Below, piece after piece: positions 8,909-16,063 of a stretch of DNA of 44,390 nt (its first letter is position 1; each line of letters opens with the position of its first letter). The position numbers were made by a program, and so were the translations under genes. Origin of the DNA: Scopulibacillus darangshiensis (GTDB lineage Bacteria; Bacillota; Bacilli; Bacillales; Sporolactobacillaceae); assembly GCF_004341035.1 (NCBI RefSeq), contig NZ_SLXK01000002.1:1-44390 (forward strand), in the 5' to 3' direction. Under the pieces are notes generated by a model that was given only the letters and a program-made list of their open reading frames with translations, had not been told where the DNA came from and made no database searches.

Positions 8909-9275
8909 ACATAGCATTTTTAATCCCAACGATCATCCCAAGAAAAGCAAGGGCTATTCCCCCGCCGTAGCTTATGATAAGGTAGGCAACTAGCATCTTC
9001 CATTTTTGATGTGCGCCCATTTGAATGTTTTCAATCTTAAAGGTTGAAAAGGTCGTAAAAGCCCCCATAAATCCCGTTCCAACAATAAGCTCCCATGTTG
9101 ATGCCAGACCGCTTCCGACAATGAACCCGAGTAAAAGGGAACCAAGCAGATTGACGGTCAGCGTCCCATACGGAAAACCGGATATCGTTCTTTTATTCAG
9201 CAAAGTGCTGATTCTTTGACGGGCAATTGCCCCAAAGAGGCCTCCTAGTCCAACTAATAGAAAGTGACCGATCAT
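8907..9275 (-). CDS. crcB: Fluoride channel CrcB/Fluc, second subunit
   Basis: A 122-residue four-helix membrane protein of the Fluc family, which exports fluoride as a dual-topology dimer. The helix-3 break and Phe box are visible in GAFTTFSTFKIE. Start ATG at 9275 is preceded by GGAAGGAGG. The gene lies 27 bp after another crcB in the same operon and is distinct in sequence. Adjacent paralogues of this kind in Gram-positive bacteria form antiparallel heterodimers. It is controlled by the fluoride riboswitch upstream of the first gene. Confidence 0.93.
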   Translation of the reverse strand: MIGHFLLVGLGGLFGAIARQRISTLLNKRTISGFPYGTLTVNLLGSLLLGFIVGSGLASTWELIVGTGFMGAFTTFSTFKIENIQMGAHQKWKMLVAYLIISYGGGIALAFLGMIVGIKNAM

Positions 9276-9302
9276 CAAAGCCCCTCCTTCCTAAGTTTCC
9301 CT

Positions 9303-9665
9303 TTATATTTGTTCACCACATTTATAACCGAAATAAGATAGCAATAACCCGCCAAAAAGGCTTAGAAAAACATACAAAAAGGCGGGTCCAACATATGCCG
9401 CTTTTAAAAGTGTCACCGTTTCGACGCTGAATGTCGAAAATGTCGTAAAAGAGCCGATTAACCCTGTCCCAAGTCCCGTTACGAGGAATGGATGAATCCT
9501 CTTAGAAAGATATGTTGTAAACCACCCCAGCACAAAACAACCTGCTAAATTGGTCAAGAGTGTGGCGATTGGGAATACAGTCTCCTGTCCTGTTAGTGCC
9601 AGTCCCACACTGTATCGGAGGATAGCACCAATGACTCCTCCCACACCGACAAATAAATAAATCAC
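9303..9665 (-). CDS. crcB: Fluoride channel CrcB/Fluc, first subunit
   Basis: A 120-residue Fluc-family protein with four hydrophobic segments and the GSFTTFSTFSVE Phe-box motif. The start is a GTG (9663-9665) with GAAGGG upstream. It is the first gene after a fluoride riboswitch and is followed by a second crcB, so the pair probably assembles into a fluoride-specific exporter in the cell membrane that protects enolase and pyrophosphatase. Confidence 0.93.
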   Translation of the reverse strand: MIYLFVGVGGVIGAILRYSVGLALTGQETVFPIATLLTNLAGCFVLGWFTTYLSKRIHPFLVTGLGTGLIGSFTTFSTFSVETVTLLKAAYVGPAFLYVFLSLFGGLLLSYFGYKCGEQI

Positions 9666-9702
9666 TTTTTCACAACCCTTCTTCTAACAATTATGCACTT
9701 TA

Positions 9703-9790
9703 TTAAAAAAAAATAGACTCCTGCCATTGCGGCAGGAGTCATTAGCTTTCAGCAAGCGATTAAAGGTGAACTCCATCACCTAAAGCCTAT
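9703..9790 (-). promoter_or_regulatory. Fluoride riboswitch (crcB motif) with terminator
   Basis: On the minus strand, upstream of crcB, the leader reads TAGGTGATGGAGTTCACC, then a short loop, then GCTAATGACTCCTGCC. This matches the conserved blocks of the fluoride riboswitch (GGNGATGGNGTTCNCC and CTNATGACTCCT). The last block is also the 5' arm of a terminator hairpin (9716-9740) followed by a run of nine U, the usual ON-switch layout: fluoride binding sequesters the arm and allows read-through. Context (two crcB genes directly downstream) agrees. Confidence 0.93.
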
Positions 9791-9835
9791 TCTAATAAGA
9801 TTTTATAATGAAAAGGGTTAAGGGTCAATACTCAT

Positions 9836-10993
9836 TCACACGACACTTTTAAATAACGCCGCTGTCCCCATTCCACCGCCGATTCCCATCGTTGCAAGCA
9901 AAAACTTATGTCTGAAATGGTGTGCCTCTGCACACAAACGGGTGACAAGAATGGCTCCTGAGGCCCCATAAGGATGCCCTAAGGCCAATGCCCCGCCCCT
10001 CAAGTTAACCCGATCCTCCGGTATATTCAAAGCCCTAAGTGATGCAAGAACTTGTGAGGCGAAAGCTTCGTTAAATTCAACGTAAGCGAGATCATCGCTT
10101 ATTAATCCCTGCTTTTTAAGTAACCTCCGGACCGCCGGAACAGGTCCGATTCCAAGAATATTCGGATCAACACCAACTGTCGTCTCATCTATAAATTCAA
10201 GGACCGGTAACATCCCAAGCGCTTTCGCCTTTTCCTCGCTCATCACTAGGGCGATGGCTGCCCCATCGTTAATTGGACAGGCATTCCCAGCCGTGACAGT
10301 TCCCTCACTTTCAAAGACTGGCTTTAGTTTGCTAAGCTTTTCTAAGCTCGTGTCGGTGCGCGGGCATTCATCGCGGATAAGTTTACTATCGTCCCCGCCC
10401 GCCGGCGTGATTTCATTTCTAAAAAAACCATCAGCCGCCGCGGAAACAGCCTTGCGATGGCTATGTAAAGCGTAGCGATCCTGGTCTTGCCGGCTAACAT
10501 CGTACTTTCGCGCCACATTTTCAGCAGCTATACCCATGTCCGGATCACCTATTGTCTCTGGTGAGAACCTTGCTCGGGTATAAAATTTGGGCGGACTAAG
10601 GTCATAAACAGATGCAGGTTTTTCCATTTTCCATGGGGCGAGACTTGCTGACTCTACACCACCTGCTAAATAAACATCGCCGGCACCGGATTGGATGAGA
10701 CGCAAAGCCGCATTTATAGCTGTTAAGCCCGATCCGCACTGCCTGTCCAGCGTCACGCCTGGAATTTCAACAGGCAGCCCCGCTGTCAATAAGGACAATC
10801 TCGCTATATTTCCACCTGGTCCAATGACATTACCAAGAATGACATCGTTAATTTCCTCAGCTGGACATGACGATTCTCTTAAGACATCGTTTATAACTGC
10901 TGCTGCTAAGTGCTCAGGAGGAATTTTTTTTAACATCCCGCCATATTTTCCTACCGGGGTTCGTTTTGCTTTTACGATAACAGCTTTTCTCAT
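9836..10993 (-). CDS. Thiolase family acyltransferase (YhfS-like) with an altered second catalytic motif
   Basis: A 385-residue thiolase fold protein. The nucleophilic cysteine is present (LDRQCGSGLTA, Cys86), as is the histidine of ALGHPYGASGA (His340). In the C-terminal motif, where thiolases usually have C-x-GGG-x-G, this protein has MGIGGGMG, with Gly370 in place of the proton-relaying Cys. It follows the acyl-CoA ligase gene with a 4-bp ATGA overlap and belongs to the BirA-regulated bioY operon, as in the yhfU-yhfT-yhfS arrangement of Bacillus subtilis. The role in acyl-chain supply or biotin precursor metabolism is unproven. Confidence 0.88.
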   Translation of the reverse strand: MRKAVIVKAKRTPVGKYGGMLKKIPPEHLAAAVINDVLRESSCPAEEINDVILGNVIGPGGNIARLSLLTAGLPVEIPGVTLDRQCGSGLTAINAALRLIQSGAGDVYLAGGVESASLAPWKMEKPASVYDLSPPKFYTRARFSPETIGDPDMGIAAENVARKYDVSRQDQDRYALHSHRKAVSAAADGFFRNEITPAGGDDSKLIRDECPRTDTSLEKLSKLKPVFESEGTVTAGNACPINDGAAIALVMSEEKAKALGMLPVLEFIDETTVGVDPNILGIGPVPAVRRLLKKQGLISDDLAYVEFNEAFASQVLASLRALNIPEDRVNLRGGALALGHPYGASGAILVTRLCAEAHHFRHKFLLATMGIGGGMGTAALFKSVV

Positions 10994-12480
10994 CTATGAA
11001 TCATATCCTTCATCAGACTGCTCTTCAATATTTTTTTAGCAATTTTTCCGCTGGATGTATAGGGGAATTCCGAAAGACGAATCCAGCATTTTGGACACTT
11101 ATATGTTGGAAGATACATACGAGAATAGGCATCTAGCATACTATCCGTACACTGGATACTTTCGGATTCAAGCAACAGTGCGACAACCTTTTCTCCCCAA
11201 TAGGGATCGGGCAAGCCGAGTACAGCTGTTTGTGTAATGCCAGGGTAATTTTTAATAACCGACTCCACTTCCTCAGGATATACATTTAAGCCGCCGCTGA
11301 TGATCATATTCTTTTTTCGGCCCGCCAGATATATAAAGCCATCTGAGTCCCTTTTTGCCAGATCACCCGCCGTCATCCAATCGCCATCGAAAATCTCTCG
11401 GGTTTGTTCGGGCAATTGATCGTATCCTGTGAATAACATATTGCTCTTTATATAGAGCATACCGATCTCATCCGCCTCCACCTCTTGTCCATCCCGATCT
11501 CGGATTGATATCTCGACATTATTGAAAGGCTTCCCGACAGTTTGAGCATTCTTTGGTTTATGTTTGTGGTCTAAAACCGTAATGAAGCTTGTTTCCGAAG
11601 CGCCGTAAAATTCGAACAGACTTGCCTGGGGGAGCAAGTTTGTTATTTTCTCTTCTGTCTTTTGACTTAATTTATCCCCGGATGAAATGATTTTTGACAG
11701 ATGGACATTTTTCATTTTATCAGGAAACCGCAATATCGCTTCAAGCATGGTTGGAACAACATATAATGTCGAAATATTGTATGTTGTTATATCGTTGATA
11801 AATTTAACCGGGTGAAATTGTTCAGTTATATAGAAGCTTGCGCCCATCGATAAGGCATGTATGGCCGCATACAAGGATAAAGAATGAACAAATGGCCCGG
11901 GTGCAGCCACCGTATCCGTTTCCGAAATTAGAAAGTGGTCATTGCTTGCCCGAAAACTTTCAGTCCATGACTCATGGTTTCGTAAAAACCCCTTTGGTTT
12001 TCCGGTTGTTCCTGATGTGTAGCCTAAATAAAAATCACGTTGTGATGATCTTGGGGAGTCTGCACTCAGATTTTGTTTCCTCATCCAACTAACAGAATTA
12101 ACCACGATAACTTTACCTTTAAAACGATGCAAATCAATCCTTTTAAGCAAGCTGTCTGTTGTGAACAACAGATCTATCATTGAAAAGTGAATCACATCAT
12201 TGAGCTGATGATTCGTCCACTTCGGATCGAGCGGTGCGCAGATATTGCCGCTATGCGAGATGCCAAGAAAACATTCCAGAAAGGTTCTAGAATTAGGCAA
12301 AAGCAATCCGGCTCTCAATGGCCTATATAATGATTTCAAGGTATGTTCCTTATGGACCATGCCAGCAATTTTCCGGGTGGTGGTTGCTAATTCCGTGTAT
12401 GAGATTGATCCTTGATGTGTGATAATCGCTTGTTGTTCAGGATGTTTTTTTGCCTGATAAAAAATACCATCTGTAATCAT
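10990..12480 (-). CDS. Acyl-CoA synthetase / AMP-dependent ligase (YhfT-like)
   Basis: A 496-residue adenylate-forming enzyme of the ANL superfamily that activates a carboxylic acid to its CoA thioester. The P-loop-like motif YTSGTTGKPKG is at 154-164. YGASE, GDLAKRDSDGFIYLAGRKKNMIISG and the C-terminal catalytic lysine motif SSGKIAKK follow in order. GGAGG precedes the ATG. It lies 17 bp after bioY and overlaps the thiolase, so all three are one transcript. The Bacillus subtilis orthologous trio is yhfU-yhfT-yhfS. Pimelate-type or long-chain acids are possible substrates, and the sequence does not decide. Confidence 0.9.
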   Translation of the reverse strand: MITDGIFYQAKKHPEQQAIITHQGSISYTELATTTRKIAGMVHKEHTLKSLYRPLRAGLLLPNSRTFLECFLGISHSGNICAPLDPKWTNHQLNDVIHFSMIDLLFTTDSLLKRIDLHRFKGKVIVVNSVSWMRKQNLSADSPRSSQRDFYLGYTSGTTGKPKGFLRNHESWTESFRASNDHFLISETDTVAAPGPFVHSLSLYAAIHALSMGASFYITEQFHPVKFINDITTYNISTLYVVPTMLEAILRFPDKMKNVHLSKIISSGDKLSQKTEEKITNLLPQASLFEFYGASETSFITVLDHKHKPKNAQTVGKPFNNVEISIRDRDGQEVEADEIGMLYIKSNMLFTGYDQLPEQTREIFDGDWMTAGDLAKRDSDGFIYLAGRKKNMIISGGLNVYPEEVESVIKNYPGITQTAVLGLPDPYWGEKVVALLLESESIQCTDSMLDAYSRMYLPTYKCPKCWIRLSEFPYTSSGKIAKKILKSSLMKDMIHR

Positions 12481-12497
12481 TTATGAAGCCTCCGATG

Positions 12498-13064
12498 TCA
12501 TGCTGCGGTATGATGTGTCCGTTTTGTATTAAAATAAGGCTTAAGTTTAACTGTCAGAGCGACGCTGATCGCTACCTTCACGAAATCCCCAGGTAAAAAT
12601 GCCAAGTTGCCAAGCGCCGTGATGCCTAACGGTGAATGTGCGACCCATGAGTAATAAAATATTCCTCCTGCATACACAATGATGATGCCGCCAAGGATAT
12701 AAGAAACAACCAATTTGCTAATATAAAAACGGCTGCTGGCGTTTAGGCGCTCTGTTAGCAGGCCGATCACAAGTGCGCCGATTGGCCAAGCTAGAATATA
12801 GCCGCCCGAAGGTCCAAGGATCGTGCCAAAACCTCCCCTTCCGCCTGCCAGGAACGGCCCCCCGGCAGCAACGATTAACACAAACACTAACGTACTTGTG
12901 AACCCTTTTTTCGCGCCAAGCAATCCTCCTGCAAGCATTACACCAAGTGTTTGCAAGGTAATCGGCACACCGATAAATGGCAATGGTATTGGAGGAATCA
13001 GTCCCATTACAGCAATCATAGCAACAAATAAAGAAATAAAGACGAGTGTTTTTGTACGAATCAT
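12498..13064 (-). CDS. bioY: Biotin transporter substrate-binding S component BioY
   Basis: A 188-residue membrane protein with about six hydrophobic segments and the BioY-typical stretches PIPLPFIGVPITLQTLGVMLAG and GPSGGYILAWPIGA. It binds biotin and works alone or with an ECF energising module encoded elsewhere. The first gene of a BirA-controlled operon, it starts about 20 bp inside a perfect BirA-type operator and has GGGGGA upstream of ATG. The linked ligase and thiolase support the YhfU-type paralogue. Confidence 0.93.
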   Translation of the reverse strand: MIRTKTLVFISLFVAMIAVMGLIPPIPLPFIGVPITLQTLGVMLAGGLLGAKKGFTSTLVFVLIVAAGGPFLAGGRGGFGTILGPSGGYILAWPIGALVIGLLTERLNASSRFYISKLVVSYILGGIIIVYAGGIFYYSWVAHSPLGITALGNLAFLPGDFVKVAISVALTVKLKPYFNTKRTHHTAA

Positions 13065-13082
13065 CGTAAATCCCCCATTTTC

Positions 13083-13119
13083 ATATCGTTAACCTATAAT
13101 AATATTAGGTTAACGATAT
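13083..13119 (-). promoter_or_regulatory. BirA (biotin repressor) operator
   Basis: A perfect 14-nt inverted repeat (ATATCGTTAACCTA at 13083-13096, TAGGTTAACGATAT at 13106-13119) is separated by 9 bases. The core GTTAACC...GGTTAAC matches the known Bacillus BirA-box architecture. It lies immediately upstream of bioY, where bound BirA would block transcription when biotin is sufficient. Confidence 0.88.
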
Positions 13120-13313
13120 AAATGTGTCAATAGCCGTTATTCCTTGCTCATTGCTATAAGTTACGTAAAGTTAATATTTATAAAATAAATAATTATCATA
13201 AATTAAGCCCATCTCTCCATAAAATCATTAAGTTAACGTGTTATAATGGGTATACAATAGATCGGCCTACTCAAAGGGGGGCTGGTTCACTCCCATAATA
13301 AGGGGGTGATGCC

Positions 13314-13394
13314 TTGAGTGTGTTTGAAGTATTGACGTTAATGATCGCCTTTGGCTCTTTAGTTGCGTTGATGCAGTCGAACAAACGAAAATAG
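13314..13394 (+). CDS. Holin-like type I toxin peptide (26 residues)
   Basis: A short frame starts at TTG 13314 behind AGGGGGTGATGCC and ends at TAG 13392-13394. The peptide begins LSVFEVLTLMIAFGSLVALM, has a single membrane segment and a basic tail (NKRK), and matches the pattern of the small holin-like toxins of type I toxin-antitoxin modules in bacilli and lactobacilli (SVFE..L.MI.FG). These depolarise the membrane when over-expressed. The gene is shorter than most members, so it may be a minimal or decayed copy. Its 3' end overlaps a terminator stem and a probable antisense RNA. Confidence 0.65.
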   Translation: MSVFEVLTLMIAFGSLVALMQSNKRK

Positions 13395-13433
13395 ACCTCC
13401 CTCTGAGCTTGGCAGGCCATTAAGGGAAGTCTA
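13392..13433. terminator. Bidirectional terminator at the end of the toxin gene
   Basis: The arms TAGACCTCCCT (13392-13402) and AGGGAAGTCTA (13423-13433) pair with one wobble. T-rich tails follow on both strands, so it could end both the toxin mRNA and the antisense RNA. Confidence 0.6.
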
Positions 13434-13556
13434 TCTGTTTTAAGATATTTCTTGCGGAGCCGCCCCTCTTGATGGGGTACGGTCTATTGTCCCAGGAATC
13501 GCCGATAGAGATTCGGTGGTTCCTTTATTTATTATTATTCATCATGACTTATTCTA
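13393..13556 (-). ncRNA. Putative antisense antitoxin RNA
   Basis: A minus-strand promoter with -10 TATAAT (13562-13567) and a weaker -35 TGTACA (13584-13589, 16 bp apart) fires toward the toxin gene. A transcript from about 13556 would run through strongly paired DNA (hairpin 13494-13524 and the GCCCC/GGGGC region near 13460-13480) and stop at the hairpin at 13392-13433, overlapping the toxin mRNA 3' end. That geometry is like txpA/RatA. No protein frame of note is present. The promoter call is by eye. Confidence 0.4.
13494..13535 (+). terminator. Second hairpin downstream of the toxin gene
   Basis: AGGAATCGCCGA (13494-13505) pairs with TCGGTGGTTCCT (13513-13524) using wobble pairs, and is followed by TTATTTATTATTATT. 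It may terminate a longer toxin mRNA. The remainder of 13395-13615 contains no gene that I can support. Confidence 0.5.
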
Positions 13557-13615
13557 TGTTCATTATACAACAAATTTCTTGCTTGTACACCTTTTGTCCT
13601 TGTAAATTAAAATGG

Positions 13616-16063
13616 TTAATTTTTCTCTTTATCCTCTTTTGTCTTAAGATCCTTCCAAATGCTGACGACTGGTCCGGCTTCATCCTGATCAACGACATAT
13701 GACCCATTATTATAGCGGTCACTTGCACGAAGATCTGAGGCTTTCACAGAAGTTGTAATACCTTTTTCCGTCGCAAGCCATACGGTATCATCGTGGTTAA
13801 CCAATTCTATGCCGCTGATTCGGTGCGGTGAAGCCTTTAATTCCCTAAGCATGGTTAATCCGCGGCGGGCCCGTGCTGTTTTTTCAAGTGTGCTCATGAT
13901 AGACATTTTCTTTACTGCTCCCCGCTGTGTGGCAATAAAAATATCTGGTCGTTCACCTTCCTCGAATACTTTTGCACCGACAACAGTGTCATCTTTTTTC
14001 AAATTTATTGCTTTGACGCCAGAGGCTCTTTGCCCAACAAGCCCTGCTTCTTCCTCATCAAATCTAAGCCCGTAGCCTAAGCGTGTTGCGAGAACGATAT
14101 TTGACGCGCCATGGGTCAAATGAACATCAATACATGTATCATCCTTCTTGAGCTTGATTCCCATTAGTGGCTTAGAGCGGCGCTGAGCTTTATATTGCGC
14201 CAATTCAGTTCGTTTGATTAAACCAAGTTTCGTGACAAAGGTAAGATAGCCTGGCTGGCTGAAATCTTTGATCGTGATCGCCTTTATGACTGTCTCGTCC
14301 TGCTCAATTGGAACGAGGTTTGCGACATGCTGTCCTAATTCCTTCCAGCGTTTATCAGGGATTTCATGAACTGGAAGATATAGATAACGACCGGTATCTG
14401 TAAAAACTAATAATGTGTCTGTCGTATTCATTTCTTGTTGGAGGAGAACGCGATCGGTTTCTTTCATCGCGGCATCTTCCCCATTGCTTGCTGAAAAAGA
14501 ACGAAGACTTGATCTTTTGATATATCCTTGTTTTGTTAAGGCTACCATCACATCTTCAGAGGCCACCATGACCTCAAGATCAATTTTGATTTCCTGTATT
14601 TTATCTTCAATTGTCGTTCTTCTGCCATCAGCGTATTTTTTCTTAATATCCGTTAATTCTTTTTTTATGACACGGATCAAGGTCTTCTCTGAATGCAATA
14701 TGTCTTCTAAACGGGCTATCGTTTTTTCCAGTTCCGCAGCTTCTTCCTGAAGTGTCTGGATATCTGTATTTGTTAGACGGTATAACTGTAAACTCACAAT
14801 CGCTTCCGCCTGGATTTCCGTAAAGCCAAATTTTTCCAAAATGTTGTTTTTGGCGTCCTTTTTATCTTTAGAAGCTCTGATCGTTTGGATAACCTCATCC
14901 AAGACAGAAATCGCTTTGATTAGCCCTTCAACAATATGCTGGCGTTCCTTTGCCTTTGACAATTCATGTCTTGATCGGTTGATGATGACTTCTTTTTGAT
15001 GTTCTATGTATGCTGTTAAAATCTCTTTAAGGCCCAAGAGCTTTGGCGTTTTGCGATGGATCGCTACCATGTTAAAGTTATAGGTGATTTGCAGGTCAGT
15101 GTTTTTATAATAATAATTTAGAATACCCGCTGCATCCCCATCTTTTTTCAGCTCGATAATGACTCTTGTACCGGTGCGGTCTGTCTCATCTCTGACCTCG
15201 GCAACACCTTCTACCTTGCGATCAAGACGAAGCTCTTCCATCTTTTTCACCAAATTAGCTTTATTCACTTCATAAGGCAGTTCGTTAATAACAATCTGCT
15301 CGCGGCCGCCGCGGATCTGTTCAACCTCGGTTCTTGCCCTGACAACAATTTTGCCCTTGCCGGTACGGTAGGCTTTTTTGATTTCATCTACCCCTTGAAT
15401 GATGCCGCCTGTCGGGAAGTCAGGACCTTTGATATGTGTCATCAGATCCTCAACAGTACAATCGGGATTTTCCATTGCCAAGATTGTTGCGTCAATCACC
15501 TCACCAAGATGATGAGGAGGTATGTCTGTTGCATAACCGGCAGAAATACCGGTAGAACCGTTCACAAGCAAATTCGGGAATTTGGCCGGCAAAACGAGAG
15601 GTTCCTCGGTCGTTTCATCAAAGTTTGGCACAAACGCTACGGTTTCTTTGTCAATATCCCTTAGCAGTTCAGAAGCAATGGGTGATAACCGTGCTTCTGT
15701 ATACCTCATTGCTGCCGGTGGATCACCGTCCATGCTGCCGTTATTTCCGTGCATTTCAACTAGAACATTCCGCACTTTCCAATCTTGACTCATACGAACC
15801 ATGGCGTCATAAACAGATGTATCACCATGCGGATGGTAGTTACCGATCACATTACCGACAGTTTTTGCTGATTTTCTAAAAGGCTTATCATTTGTGTTGC
15901 CGTCCTGGAGCATCGCATAGAGAATACGGCGCTGAACTGGTTTTAGCCCGTCGCGTACATCAGGCAAGGCCCGCTCTTGAATAATATACTTACTGTAGAT
16001 ACCGAATCGGTCACCAATAACCTCTTCAAGAGGGAGATCCAAAAGCTTTTCAGTATTGGCCAT
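13616..16063 (-). CDS. parC: DNA topoisomerase IV subunit A
   Basis: An 815-residue type IIA topoisomerase breakage-reunion subunit that, with ParE, decatenates daughter chromosomes. The catalytic tyrosine is Tyr121 in AMRYTEARL. The quinolone-interaction segment reads HPHGDTSVYDA (Thr82, Asp86). A long coiled-coil follows at roughly 370-490, then beta-pinwheel repeats. Its partner gene lies directly upstream and the two overlap by one base (TAATG), so translation is coupled. The upstream pair and the Bacillus-type yneT-parE-parC order distinguish it from gyrA. Confidence 0.95.
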   Translation of the reverse strand: MANTEKLLDLPLEEVIGDRFGIYSKYIIQERALPDVRDGLKPVQRRILYAMLQDGNTNDKPFRKSAKTVGNVIGNYHPHGDTSVYDAMVRMSQDWKVRNVLVEMHGNNGSMDGDPPAAMRYTEARLSPIASELLRDIDKETVAFVPNFDETTEEPLVLPAKFPNLLVNGSTGISAGYATDIPPHHLGEVIDATILAMENPDCTVEDLMTHIKGPDFPTGGIIQGVDEIKKAYRTGKGKIVVRARTEVEQIRGGREQIVINELPYEVNKANLVKKMEELRLDRKVEGVAEVRDETDRTGTRVIIELKKDGDAAGILNYYYKNTDLQITYNFNMVAIHRKTPKLLGLKEILTAYIEHQKEVIINRSRHELSKAKERQHIVEGLIKAISVLDEVIQTIRASKDKKDAKNNILEKFGFTEIQAEAIVSLQLYRLTNTDIQTLQEEAAELEKTIARLEDILHSEKTLIRVIKKELTDIKKKYADGRRTTIEDKIQEIKIDLEVMVASEDVMVALTKQGYIKRSSLRSFSASNGEDAAMKETDRVLLQQEMNTTDTLLVFTDTGRYLYLPVHEIPDKRWKELGQHVANLVPIEQDETVIKAITIKDFSQPGYLTFVTKLGLIKRTELAQYKAQRRSKPLMGIKLKKDDTCIDVHLTHGASNIVLATRLGYGLRFDEEEAGLVGQRASGVKAINLKKDDTVVGAKVFEEGERPDIFIATQRGAVKKMSIMSTLEKTARARRGLTMLRELKASPHRISGIELVNHDDTVWLATEKGITTSVKASDLRASDRYNNGSYVVDQDEAGPVVSIWKDLKTKEDKEKN

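Noticed and set aside
15577-16063. Fluoroquinolone-resistance change in ParC (Thr82, Asp86 in HPHGDTSVYDA)
   Set aside because: Thr or Ser and Asp or Glu both occur naturally at these positions in different species; without a wild-type reference no resistance call is justified.
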